Positions 33,350 through 41,394 of a DNA stretch of 55,709 nucleotides are shown here, in pieces. Both the position numbers and the translations under genes were made by a program. This DNA comes from Verrucomicrobiota bacterium (GTDB taxonomy: Bacteria > Verrucomicrobiota > Kiritimatiellia > SS1-B-03-39 > UBA6053). The notes beneath the pieces are model-generated. The model was not told the DNA's origin. It was given only the letters and a program-made list of their open reading frames with translations, and ran no database searches. The stretch's first letter is position 1, and each line of letters starts with the position of its first letter. The stretch lies in contig JAFIGD010000033.1 of the NCBI GenBank assembly GCA_020831625.1, forward strand, positions 1-55,709, written 5' to 3'.

Positions 33350-34708
33350 CTATTCTTTGAACGCGGTGACCAGGGCCTGAACACTGGCTTTGGCGTCGCC
33401 GAGCAACATGCGGGTGTTCTCGCAGAAGAACAGCGGGTTCTCCACCCCGGCGTAGCCGGGGCGCAGACTGCGCTTGAGCACGATGCAGGTTTTGGCGAGG
33501 TCCACGTTGATGATGGGCATGCCCCAGAGCGGACTGGTTTCGTCGGTGCGCGCGGCGGGGTTGACCACGTCGTTGGCGCCGATAACGATCGCCACATCGG
33601 TGGCGGCCATGTTGGGGTTGACGTCGTCAGGTTCGACGAGCTGCTCGTAGGGCACGTCGGCCTCTGCAAGCAGCACGTTCATGTGACCCGGCATCCGTCC
33701 GGCCACGGGATGGATGGCGAAGGAGACTTCGCATCCGTTTGCCTCGAGGAGTGCGCCGAGTTCTTTGACCGCGTGCTGGGCCTGGGCGACGGCCATGCCG
33801 TATCCGGGCACGAACACCACGCTGGAGGCGGATTCGAGGATGTAATAGGTGTCGTCGGCCGAGATCGGCTTGGCTTCACCCTCCACATCCTTGCCGGCTC
33901 CGCCGGCGTCGGCACTGCCGAACCCGCTGAAGAGCACGTTGCTCAAACTGCGGTTCATGGCTTTGCACATGATTCCGGTCAGAATCAGTCCCGAGGCTCC
34001 CACCAGCGCACCGGCGACAATGAGCACGGTGTTGCTGATGATGAAACCGGCGGCGCAGGCGGCCAGTCCGGAGTAGGAGTTCAACAGGGCGATCACCACC
34101 GGCATGTCGGCCCCGCCGATGGGAATGACCACCATCACGCCGAAGGCGAAGCTGAGCAGCACCGCGAGCACGATCCAAACGCCGCTGAAGTTGAAGGTGA
34201 AGAGCAGACCGCCCGCAAGCAGGGCGCCGAGAAGCGCGATACTGATAATTTGCTGGCCTTTGAACTGCACCGGCTTGCCGTCGATTTTTTCGGAGAGCTT
34301 AAGGTAGGCGATCATCGACCCGGTGAAGGTCACGCCGCCGATGACCACCGCGAGGTAGAGCGGAATGGCTTGGGCGACGGTCAGTTGACCTCCGGGCGGA
34401 TTCACCTGGGAGGCCCAGCCGACGAAGAGCGAGGCGATCCCGCCGGAGCCGTTGAAGAGGGCGACCATTTCCGGCATGCCGGTCATGGGGACCTTTTTCG
34501 CGGCGACGGCGCCGATGGCGGAGCCGATGGCGATGCCGAGCAGGATCCAGATCCAGGAGAACCCCGATCCGACCAGGGTGGCGACGACCGCCAGGCCCAT
34601 GCCGCAGGCGGAGAGCATATTGCCCTGACGGGCGGTGCCCGCCGAGCCGAGGCGTTTCAGACCGAGAATAAAGAGAACGGACGCGATAATGTAGACGAAT
34701 TCCTGCAT
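33350..34708 (-). CDS. pntB: NAD(P) transhydrogenase beta subunit
   Basis: A 452-residue subunit. About nine transmembrane helices (first 260 residues) form the proton channel (dII); the C-terminal domain (from about 280) binds NADP(H): VPGYGMAVAQAQHAVKELG, GRMPGHMNVLLAEADVPYE, DDVNPNMAATDVAIVIGANDVVNPAARTD and KRSLRPGYAGVENPLFF. With PntAA and PntAB it makes NADPH from NADH using the proton gradient. GAGGTC lies before the ATG. The terminator is 20 bases after the stop. Confidence 0.97.
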   Translation of the reverse strand: MQEFVYIIASVLFILGLKRLGSAGTARQGNMLSACGMGLAVVATLVGSGFSWIWILLGIAIGSAIGAVAAKKVPMTGMPEMVALFNGSGGIASLFVGWASQVNPPGGQLTVAQAIPLYLAVVIGGVTFTGSMIAYLKLSEKIDGKPVQFKGQQIISIALLGALLAGGLLFTFNFSGVWIVLAVLLSFAFGVMVVIPIGGADMPVVIALLNSYSGLAACAAGFIISNTVLIVAGALVGASGLILTGIMCKAMNRSLSNVLFSGFGSADAGGAGKDVEGEAKPISADDTYYILESASSVVFVPGYGMAVAQAQHAVKELGALLEANGCEVSFAIHPVAGRMPGHMNVLLAEADVPYEQLVEPDDVNPNMAATDVAIVIGANDVVNPAARTDETSPLWGMPIINVDLAKTCIVLKRSLRPGYAGVENPLFFCENTRMLLGDAKASVQALVTAFKE

Positions 34709-34710
34709 GA

Positions 34711-35133
34711 TCAGACCTCCTCTTTCTTCTTGGACTTAAACATGCCCAGCATGCGGTCGGTGACGAGGTAGCCGCCGACCACGTTGACGGTGGCGGTGAT
34801 GACCGCGAGCAGGCCCAGGATAATTGCGGCGGGACCGCTCACATTCTGCATGGCCAGCAGTGCGCCGACAATGGTGATGCCGGAAATGGCGTTGGACCCC
34901 GACATCAGCGGCGTGTGCAGCTGCGAGGGGACTTTGGTGATGAGTTCCACGCCCAGGAAGATGGCGAGGGCGAAGACGAACAGGGTCAGCCCCAGGTTTC
35001 CGCCGCCGGAAACGGCAGCCGCGGTTTCGCCGGCGGCTTCCATCATTTCGGCCTGATGTTGAAGCATGGCTTCTTTGAGCAGCCCGAGTTCCCTCTGCAG
35101 GTGCTCAAGCAGTGAAATTTGTTCTTCCAGCAT
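34711..35133 (-). CDS. pntAB: NAD(P) transhydrogenase alpha-2 subunit (membrane part)
   Basis: A 140-residue protein holding the membrane part of the alpha chain. It starts with a helical segment EEQISLLEHLQRELG, then four hydrophobic helices (NLGLTLFVFALAIFLGVELI, SNAISGITIVGALLAM, AAIILGLLAVITATVNVVGG and others) and the Lys-rich tail after TDRMLGMF. In E. coli this is fused to PntA; a split alpha subunit is common elsewhere. Two bases separate it from pntAA and two from pntB. Confidence 0.93.
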   Translation of the reverse strand: MLEEQISLLEHLQRELGLLKEAMLQHQAEMMEAAGETAAAVSGGGNLGLTLFVFALAIFLGVELITKVPSQLHTPLMSGSNAISGITIVGALLAMQNVSGPAAIILGLLAVITATVNVVGGYLVTDRMLGMFKSKKKEEV

Positions 35134-35135
35134 AA

Positions 35136-36263
35136 TTAACCGATCCTTTCTTTGATCACGTTGTGGACCACTTCGCCCGCGTGGGTGAGCAGGGAGCCTT
35201 CGATGATTTCATCGTCGCGCCGCAGTTCGAGGACGCTGGTTTCTTTGTTCCAGAAATGCTGCACGAAGTTAAAGAGGTTGCTTCCGTACATTTGGCTGGC
35301 ATCGTAGGGGACGCGGCCTTCGAGGTTGGTGTCGCCGACGACGGTGACGCCGTGGAGAACGACATCCTCATCCGGTTTGGACCCTTCGACGTTGCCGCCG
35401 GAGCCGGCGGCCATGTCGACAATCACGCTGCCGGGGGTCATGCCCGCGATCTGCGCGTCGGTGATCAGTTTCGGAGCGGGCCGGCCGAACAGTTTGGCGG
35501 TGGTGATGACGATGTCGCTTTTGGCAATCGCCTTGCCCATGGCCTCCTGCTGCTTGGCGAGCTGCTCGGGGGTGAGTTCCTTGGCATACCCCCCGGCGGT
35601 CTGACCGGTTTCGCCGAGATCGATTTTCAGGAACTTTGCGCCGAGAGAGGCGACCTGCTCCTCCACGACCGGACGGGTGTCGAACGCCTCAACGCGGGCA
35701 CCGAGACGCTTGGCGGTGGCGATGGCCTGGAGTCCGGCGACACCGGCGCCGATCACGAACACCTTGCAGGGGGACAGGGTCCCGGCGGGGGTCATCATCA
35801 TCGGCAGACTGCGCTGCAGCTTGGCGGCGGCCTGAATGACGGCCGCATAGCCGGCGAGACTGGCCTGGGAGCTGAGCGCGTCCATCTTCTGGGCGATGGT
35901 GGTGCGCGGAATCATTTCCATGCAGACCGCGCTCACCTTGGCGGCGGCGAAGGCCTTGACGTTGTCGAGATCGAAGAACGGATCGAGATAGCTGACGTGA
36001 ATCGCGCCCTCTTTGAGGCCCTCGGGACCGGAGGGTTTGTTGAGGCGGAGGACGACATCGGCTTCGGCAAGGGCGGCCTTGAGATCGGCGGCCACGGTGG
36101 CACCGGCCTCCTCGTAGGTTTTGTCTTCGATGTGCAGCGTGGATCCCAGACCGGCTTCCACCTGAACGGTGGCGCCGAGTCCGATGATCTTCTTCACGGC
36201 CTCGGGGAGGACCGGAATCCGGGTCTCACCCGGTTTGGTTTCTTTAGGAATGAAGAATAGCAT
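35136..36263 (-). CDS. pntAA: NAD(P) transhydrogenase alpha-1 subunit
   Basis: A 375-residue soluble NAD(H)-binding subunit (dI). It begins with LFFIPKETKPGETRIPVLPE, like alanine dehydrogenase; contains RLNKPS and SYLDPFFD; the Rossmann motif is VFVIGAGVAGLQAIATAKRLGA; and it has the mobile loop text DMAAGSGGNVEGS. The start is at 36263, within ATG-CTA-TTC; a longer open frame upstream is not protein-like. It is the first gene of the pnt operon. rfaE2 lies upstream on the same strand, 127 bases away. Confidence 0.96.
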   Translation of the reverse strand: MLFFIPKETKPGETRIPVLPEAVKKIIGLGATVQVEAGLGSTLHIEDKTYEEAGATVAADLKAALAEADVVLRLNKPSGPEGLKEGAIHVSYLDPFFDLDNVKAFAAAKVSAVCMEMIPRTTIAQKMDALSSQASLAGYAAVIQAAAKLQRSLPMMMTPAGTLSPCKVFVIGAGVAGLQAIATAKRLGARVEAFDTRPVVEEQVASLGAKFLKIDLGETGQTAGGYAKELTPEQLAKQQEAMGKAIAKSDIVITTAKLFGRPAPKLITDAQIAGMTPGSVIVDMAAGSGGNVEGSKPDEDVVLHGVTVVGDTNLEGRVPYDASQMYGSNLFNFVQHFWNKETSVLELRRDDEIIEGSLLTHAGEVVHNVIKERIG

Positions 36264-36390
36264 AGGCTTTTGGGGTTGGGGTTGGTAAAACGATAAAAAA
36301 CTTTCCTTTACTTCATCTAATCGAACGAAATGAATTTGAAAGGAAACAAGCGTAATTTTTTCCCTATGGTAACGCTTAAATGTTATTTGT

Positions 36391-36930
36391 TCAGGCTTTA
36401 TCCGGCGAACGCTGCTTTTGGGGATCGAGTTGAGCGGGCCGCCCGGTGAAGGTGCGGCAGATTTTGTCGAGAAGGTCGGAGGTGGAGAGGCCGTCGACCA
36501 TGGGAGCGAGGCGGACTTCGCCGCCGTTGGCCTCGACAATGTCGCGGCCGCTGACGTAATGGCTCCAGTCTTCGGCTTTGACGAGGATATCGGGCAGAAG
36601 CTGCGCGATAAGATCCTTGGGCTCGTCCTCGTCGAAAAGCACCACGGCGTCGACGCATTCGAGGGCGGCCAGCAGGGCGGCGCGGTGGGGTTCGGCGACC
36701 AGCGGCCGCTTGTCGCCTTTGATGCGGCGGATGGAGGCGTCGGTGTTAAGACCGACGATCAGGCGGTCGCCCTGGTTGCGGGCCCATTCGAGATAGGCGG
36801 TGTGCCCCGCGTGCAGCAGATCAAAGGTGCCGTTGGTCATGACCACGGTTTCCTGGGCGGCCTGCCAGAGACACCGCAGCTCTTTCGCGGTTTCCGGCGG
36901 CAGGATTTTGCTTTGTGCGGATAAAGACAT
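36391..36930 (-). CDS. rfaE2: D-glycero-beta-D-manno-heptose 1-phosphate adenylyltransferase
   Basis: A 179-residue nucleotidyltransferase. The HxGH signature appears as TNGTFDLLHAGHTAYL; the strand VGLNTDASIRRIKGDKRP and the metal region VLFDEDEPKDLI follow, then YVSGRDIVEANGGEV. This is the separate adenylyltransferase half of HldE. It makes ADP-D,D-heptose, substrate of HldD at 15.7 kb. The kinase half is not in the window. The tail (SPDKA) is short. Confidence 0.93.
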   Translation of the reverse strand: MSLSAQSKILPPETAKELRCLWQAAQETVVMTNGTFDLLHAGHTAYLEWARNQGDRLIVGLNTDASIRRIKGDKRPLVAEPHRAALLAALECVDAVVLFDEDEPKDLIAQLLPDILVKAEDWSHYVSGRDIVEANGGEVRLAPMVDGLSTSDLLDKICRTFTGRPAQLDPQKQRSPDKA

Positions 36931-37420
36931 GCCTTCCTTGTGTCAGATTGTCACCGGAAGTTCAAGCATTGAAAGGAGCGCCAACCGTGCGCGCCATATT
37001 ACGGGGAAAGTTGAACCACGGACCCGCCTGCAACGACTATGTCGCAGACATTGCGGGCAGGTGGACACGGATGGACACGGATATTTACCCGCCGCAGGTT
37101 GGCTTTGGGGCACGTCATTTTTGAACAGAAGGAAGCAAAGAGAGCGAAGGGCTTTGAGGCAGGAGGGATAAAACCACTGATGACACTGATGCACACTGAT
37201 CTTTGGGGCAGGGGGGCTTTGAGGCGGAAAAAGTTTAACCACGGATGGATGAACACGGATCTTTGGGGCAGAGAGGTGGGGCATAGCCTGGTGGGAGTAG
37301 ATCCCGGAAGAAGACCAGGGAGAGTGAGAGACAAGAGAGACAAGGGGCGGTAAGGCGGGGAGGGGAGAGAAATACACCGGGTAAAAATTTCATTTTTCTT
37401 CGTGCACTCTTTTGAAAACA
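36931..37420. repeat. Mosaic of CACGGAT-type intergenic repeats
   Basis: No gene is seen. Short units repeat: ACCACGGA and GGACACGGAT near 37015-37082, then GATCTTTGGGGCAG at 37198-37211 and again at 37258-37271, exactly 60 bases apart. AACAGAAGGAAGCAAAG at 37124-37140 resembles AACAGGAGGCAGCAGAG at 55485-55501 (19 of 26 over the longer unit). Such texts are dispersed repeats rather than genes. Open frames here are products of the repeat. Confidence 0.65.
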
Positions 37421-37436
37421 GGCGTAAACTATAAGT

Positions 37437-37598
37437 ATGAGTAAAAATCGGACTAGTCAGAGCGGGCAGACGATGCTGGAGTACACGCTGGTGTTGGCCC
37501 TAACCTTGGGTGTGTTGATCAGCCTGGGGTTTTTCGTGTATGTCTTTAAAGAACACGGTGGACGGATTCTGGACCTGGTGTCTTCAACATACCCCTGA
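37437..37598 (+). CDS. Small Flp-type pilin (53 residues)
   Basis: A 53-residue prepilin. SQSGQTMLEYTLVLAL is the class III (Flp) processing and helix motif: Gly at the cleavage site, Glu five residues after it, then a hydrophobic stretch LVLALTLGVLISLGFFVYVF. It continues as a short tail ending TYP. It begins the Tad locus, 125 bases upstream of the second pilin. Its leader of about ten residues is as expected. Confidence 0.78.
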   Translation: MSKNRTSQSGQTMLEYTLVLALTLGVLISLGFFVYVFKEHGGRILDLVSSTYP

Positions 37599-37657
37599 AA
37601 TTTCATCCGCATTACAGTAAATTTAAGCTTGTTTTCTTAACGTTTGCAGATTTAACT

Positions 37658-37663
37658 TATAAT
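37658..37663 (+). promoter_or_regulatory. Perfect -10 box for the main pilin
   Basis: TATAAT at 37658-37663 lies about 60 bases before the second pilin ATG, with only a weak -35 (TCTTAA, 17 bases upstream). A GGAGG sits at 37713-37717. It suggests the second pilin is strongly and separately transcribed, as major Flp pilins are. Confidence 0.45.
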
Positions 37664-37723
37664 GAATTCGTACATCTTAATCGAATGCAACTCAATCGCT
37701 TCCAAGGAAGCTGGAGGTCTATA

Positions 37724-37936
37724 ATGAACCATCAGAATAAACATGTAAAGAAAAGCGGCCAGACCATGGTCGAGTATATCATCATCGTCGTGATTGTCGC
37801 CATTGCCGCGATTGCGGTGTTCGGGGTCTTCAGTGACCGCATCCGCGGCATGCTCGGCGGCGCGACCGAAGAGCTGGGCGGGGACTCCGGTTCCGCCACC
37901 TCGGAAACGTCTGTCAGCATCATGCAGGGCCTCTAA
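37724..37936 (+). CDS. Flp/Tad major pilin
   Basis: A 70-residue prepilin with leader MNHQNKHVKKSG. The processing motif is SGQTMVEYIIIVVIVAIAAIAVFGVF, with the conserved Glu-Tyr. The mature part ends with DRIRGMLGGATEELG and a Ser-rich tail. Strong GGAGG ribosome site 6 bases before ATG; a hairpin lies after the stop. It is likely the main subunit of the pilus. Confidence 0.85.
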   Translation: MNHQNKHVKKSGQTMVEYIIIVVIVAIAAIAVFGVFSDRIRGMLGGATEELGGDSGSATSETSVSIMQGL

Positions 37937-37949
37937 ACCTTTGTCACTT

Positions 37950-37981
37950 CGCCGTACAAGGACATGCAGGTCCTTCCGGCG
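37950..37981 (+). other. Stem-loop after the main pilin
   Basis: AAGGAC-N6-GTCCTT (37958-37975) with an outer CGCC/GGCG pairing. No T-run follows, so it is not a classical terminator. It may protect the 3' end of a processed pilin message and lower expression of the following genes, as seen for other pilin operons. Confidence 0.45.
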
Positions 37982-37997
37982 GGGTCGGGTGTCCCCC

Positions 37998-38645
37998 ATG
38001 AGCAGCGTTTCCCGTCGGCAACGTCCCCGCGCCGCGTGCGCCAAGGCAGCCTGTTCCCGTAAAGCGGGCCAGGCGGTGCTGGAGTCTTTCGGAGTCATGA
38101 TGCTTTTGTGTCTGATTCTGTTCGGCATGGTGCAGCTGGTGCTGATGCAGACGGCGGCGGAGATCAATCAGTACGCGGCGGACGCCTCGGTCCGGGCCCG
38201 CACGGTGGGGTTTAATCCATTTATGGTTTATAAAGTGAACCGCGTGGCCAGCATCGCCAATGCCGGGCGGATGGTGACGCCGGATGCCATTCCCGCAGGT
38301 GATGCGGATCTCTGGAATCAGCAAACTGCGGGGGAGGCCTTCCGCACCGCGATCCGAAGCAATCCCCGGTCGCGCCAGTTCAGGGAAATCGAGCAATGGA
38401 CGATTCCGCTTTATCTGGGGGCGCAAAATCATGCGTTGCTGCCCGGTATCCTGGAGTATGCGGACTGGGATGAGGTGAGCGCGCCGATCTACACCGGTAG
38501 TCCCGGCCGGACGGTCGGGGTGCGGACGCGGCAGAACTTCCGCTTGCGGATGCCGTTCTGGCGTGCGTTTTCGTCCAGGGATCATATTCGACTGGATGCC
38601 GAGGCGCGTCTGGCCGATCATTCAGACCTTTATTTAGATCGATAA
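37998..38645 (+). CDS. TadE-like pseudopilin
   Basis: A 215-residue protein. After a basic leader, RKAGQAVLESFGVMMLLCLILFGMVQLVLMQ is the TadE membrane and processing region (G-Q, Glu+5). The rest, beginning YAADASVRARTVGFNPF, is an extracytoplasmic beta-rich part. A minor pilin of the Tad system. It is followed 1 base later by the TadG-like gene. Confidence 0.75.
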   Translation: MSSVSRRQRPRAACAKAACSRKAGQAVLESFGVMMLLCLILFGMVQLVLMQTAAEINQYAADASVRARTVGFNPFMVYKVNRVASIANAGRMVTPDAIPAGDADLWNQQTAGEAFRTAIRSNPRSRQFREIEQWTIPLYLGAQNHALLPGILEYADWDEVSAPIYTGSPGRTVGVRTRQNFRLRMPFWRAFSSRDHIRLDAEARLADHSDLYLDR

Positions 38646-38646
38646 G

Positions 38647-40062
38647 ATGAATGTCCATTCTCATTCCCGCAAATCCGGTCAGACGTTGATTTTCATGACC
38701 ATGGTGGTGGTGATGCTGGCGTTCGCGGCCCTGTTTTATTTTGACGTGCATAAGCTTTTGCATGTGAAGGCGGTGAGCCGGAACGCGGGGGATGCGGCGG
38801 CACTGGCGGGGGCGCGCTGGCAGGCGATCAGCCTGAATTTAACCGGCGATCTGAATTTGGCGCAGGCGCTGGCGCACATCGAGAGCCTGTCCGCGGGTCA
38901 GCCGCCGGGGGCGGACGCGGAGGCGATTGAGGAACTGCAGCGCCGCATCGCCTTCGCGGGTCCGGTGTTCGGATTCATGGCGGCGCAGCAGGCGGCGAAA
39001 AACAACGGCATCTTTAATCAGCCGCAGTTTGCTGATTCGCTCCGGGCCCATATTTCAATTGTGGAGACGGAATATGTGCAGACGCTTCCGGAGCCGTTCG
39101 CACCCATGCCGCCGTATGGGAACGCCTGGATGGAATACGCGGATATGTTGCGGGTGTTTGTTGAGAACGGTCTGGCGGTCGACGCCGCCTGGACCTATTT
39201 CGGCGCGTATGCCAACACGAATCATCTGTTGCTGAACCCGGCGTTTTACGACGCGATCGCGGGACGGAGCTGGTGCTGGTTTCACAACAACGCGATGGAC
39301 ACCCTGCAGAATTATTCCGATTGGACGGAGTGGGGCGATTTGCCGCTCATTTTGCGGGCCCGTCCGGTGAACGCCGAGGTGTTCGGGCTGCATTTGCAAC
39401 GCTTCGGGGTCATTGACCGAATCCCGGTGCTGAATCCCGATTTGAGCTGGGCGGAAACGTTCACCCGGCTTCGGAATGCAAGGGCGGACGCCGATCCGGA
39501 ACTGCTTGAGGACTACGATGCCAACTGGGCCTATTATTCGGGCCGCTGGTCGAGTTGGTCCGCGCGCATTCCCGAAGGCTTTCCCTGGGATGCGGATATC
39601 CGTCCGGAGTTCAATTACGGCGGCGCGGACGCGGCCGTGAGCATTCGGACAGAAACGGAGCGGCATACCGGCTTCCAGGGCGGTGACACGGTGAATTGGA
39701 CCGCCGGCGCAAAGCCTTTCGGCGCTTTGGAGGGGCCCGCGCGTCCGAACACGTATGGTCTGGTGCTTCCCGCGTTCACGGATGTGCGGCTGATTCCGAT
39801 TGACGCCACTCTCAGCGCCGGCGGCGGGGCGCTGCGTCCGGGCTGGCTGGAGTTTATCATGATTTATCTGCCGGATTACATTGCCCACGGCCCCAGCGTG
39901 CTGCCTCCGGGCAACTGGTACGCGCAGCAACTGCGTACCTGGGAGCAAAATCAGTTCCGTCAATCCGGGATTCAGTGGATCCTCGCCAATTCCGCCCGTT
40001 GTCACCGTCCGCCGCCCGGCTCCGGCGGCGGCAGCTCAGGAGGGACGATGCATGGACACTAA
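38647..40062 (+). CDS. TadG-like pilus-assembly protein
   Basis: A 471-residue protein. RKSGQTLIFMTMVVVMLAFAALFYFDVHKL at the start is the Tad-like transmembrane and processing segment, followed by AVSRNAGDAAALAGARW. The large extracytoplasmic part has no family I recognise. It ends with a Gly/Ser/Pro tail. The next gene begins inside its last 11 bases. It is probably a scaffold for pilin assembly. Confidence 0.72.
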   Translation: MNVHSHSRKSGQTLIFMTMVVVMLAFAALFYFDVHKLLHVKAVSRNAGDAAALAGARWQAISLNLTGDLNLAQALAHIESLSAGQPPGADAEAIEELQRRIAFAGPVFGFMAAQQAAKNNGIFNQPQFADSLRAHISIVETEYVQTLPEPFAPMPPYGNAWMEYADMLRVFVENGLAVDAAWTYFGAYANTNHLLLNPAFYDAIAGRSWCWFHNNAMDTLQNYSDWTEWGDLPLILRARPVNAEVFGLHLQRFGVIDRIPVLNPDLSWAETFTRLRNARADADPELLEDYDANWAYYSGRWSSWSARIPEGFPWDADIRPEFNYGGADAAVSIRTETERHTGFQGGDTVNWTAGAKPFGALEGPARPNTYGLVLPAFTDVRLIPIDATLSAGGGALRPGWLEFIMIYLPDYIAHGPSVLPPGNWYAQQLRTWEQNQFRQSGIQWILANSARCHRPPPGSGGGSSGGTMHGH

Positions 40063-40687
40063 GAGAGAGGTTAGAGGTCAGAGGTTAGAGGGTAGAGCTA
40101 AGAGGATAGAGGATAGAGGTCGGAGGAGTGCATTGCACCCTCTGAATTCTGCCCTCTACCCTCTACCCTCTGAATTTCCCTCCAAATCCGGCCAGTCGAT
40201 CATCGAATTCTGCATCGGGCTGGTGGGGATTTTGACGGTGATTGCGGGGGTGTTTCAGTTGGGCCTGCTGGGCATGGGGCGCACGCGGGCCCGGGTGCAG
40301 GCGACCCGAATCGCCACCGAACGCAGCATGATGGCGGAAAGTGTTTCAGGCGTGTTTGTTCCCCAATATATTTATCAGATGGACGCGGGGCGGGACGGAT
40401 ACAGCTATTCGGTGGATGACCGGGCCATCACTTCGAATCCGGATGAGGCGTACGACCGGCTGGTGCGTCCCATGGCTCCGAATCAGATGCGGATGTACTC
40501 GCCCCGCAGCGAGGTGTCTCAGATGCGGGATTCGACCGATATGATGATGGCCATGGGGCTGGTTCCCGGCACCGGCCGCACCAATGGAATTCCGGTCCTG
40601 CCGGTGGTCCGCCGCCTGTTTTTTAATCGTCAATCGGTGGACATCGATGTGCGGGTCTGGTCCACCCGCACCGGAGACATTTACTGA
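40052..40687 (+). CDS. TadE-like pseudopilin with repeat-derived leader
   Basis: A 211-residue protein. The TadE-type motif KSGQSIIEFCIGLVGILTVIAGVFQLGLLG begins only near residue 46. Residues 1-45 (MDTKREVRGQRLEG and on) come from a repeat with 20-base inverted arms (40078-40097 and 40154-40173, one mismatch). No ATG or GTG lies between the repeat and the motif, so the repeat supplies the only start. Other pseudopilins here have leaders of 8-30 residues. The mature domain carries MRMYSPRSEVSQM and RLFFNRQSVDIDVRVWSTRTG. It overlaps the next gene by 1 base. Confidence 0.72.
   Translation: MDTKREVRGQRLEGRAKRIEDRGRRSALHPLNSALYPLPSEFPSKSGQSIIEFCIGLVGILTVIAGVFQLGLLGMGRTRARVQATRIATERSMMAESVSGVFVPQYIYQMDAGRDGYSYSVDDRAITSNPDEAYDRLVRPMAPNQMRMYSPRSEVSQMRDSTDMMMAMGLVPGTGRTNGIPVLPVVRRLFFNRQSVDIDVRVWSTRTGDIY
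40061..40183. repeat. GAGG/CCTC inverted-repeat element inside a gene
   Basis: TCAGAGGTTAGAGGGTAGAG (40078-40097) pairs with the complement at 40154-40173, 19 of 20. Around them are further GAGGATAGAG and CCCTCTGAA units. RNA from here would fold into a long hairpin at the start of the coding sequence. It looks like a dispersed intergenic repeat inserted in frame. Confidence 0.8.
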
Positions 40688-41361
40688 TGCGCCGCCGGGT
40701 TTTCTTTTTGATGCTGACCCTTGCGGGGGGATTTGGAACCGGGCAGGTTTTTCAGCGGCGTCCCCGGGCTCTGCCCGGCGAGTGGACGCGGGGAATTCAG
40801 GCGCCGTTCCGCTTGCAGGAGGGCCGCGGCGAAACCGAACTCTTCGCGGTGGACGGTTCGCTTGCGGATATTGAGCACGATTTGCGGGCGCGGCACGGGG
40901 ACGATCTGGCCTGGATGCCGGGAGAGCATGTCGCCTGGGCCGTGGCGCTGTCGCGGGGCGAACTGCACCGCTATCTGATTCAGCCGCAGCCGGATTTGAG
41001 CGGATTCTGGGTGGTGTCCATGCGGCAGCGGGTTTCGGAGGCGGGCCGGCCGGGCATTCCGCCCGAATCCCACCAGCTTCGGGAAATTCCGGCCTTTCCT
41101 CAAAGTCAGCCAAGCTTTTTCACGCAAAACGAGGACACGCGCATGTCGCTGGAGGTGTCGGTGACGTTTGCGCCTCCCGAGTCGGTGATCCGGCAGTTGG
41201 ATGAGGCGCTGCTGGGGGACGGCTGGACGCCGGCGCCGACGAATCTCGGCGGCATGAGGCTGTATTTTCGGCGGGATCATCTTGCCATCGTCAGCGCAAA
41301 CCGCGACAAGGAGGGCACCACCCGCGTGGTCAGACTTCACAAACCGTCAGGAGTTCGCTAA
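40687..41361 (+). CDS. Unknown protein of the Tad locus
   Basis: A 224-residue protein of no recognised family. The first 20 residues are hydrophobic after RRR (VFFLMLTLAGGFGTGQVF), so it is probably exported or anchored. A beta-rich middle and a C-terminal EVSVTFAPPESVIRQLDEALLGDGW and LAIVSANRDKEGTTRVVRLH follow, which could be a small periplasmic domain. It overlaps the gene before by 1 base and precedes cpaB by 33 bases. Confidence 0.6.
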   Translation: MRRRVFFLMLTLAGGFGTGQVFQRRPRALPGEWTRGIQAPFRLQEGRGETELFAVDGSLADIEHDLRARHGDDLAWMPGEHVAWAVALSRGELHRYLIQPQPDLSGFWVVSMRQRVSEAGRPGIPPESHQLREIPAFPQSQPSFFTQNEDTRMSLEVSVTFAPPESVIRQLDEALLGDGWTPAPTNLGGMRLYFRRDHLAIVSANRDKEGTTRVVRLHKPSGVR

Positions 41362-41394
41362 GGGAGTTCGTTCCCGCATCGGAGACAACAACGT

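Noticed and set aside
37437-37600. Own promoter right before the 53-residue pilin
   Set aside because: A TATAAG lies at 37430-37435, but no -35 at 16-18 bases supports it.
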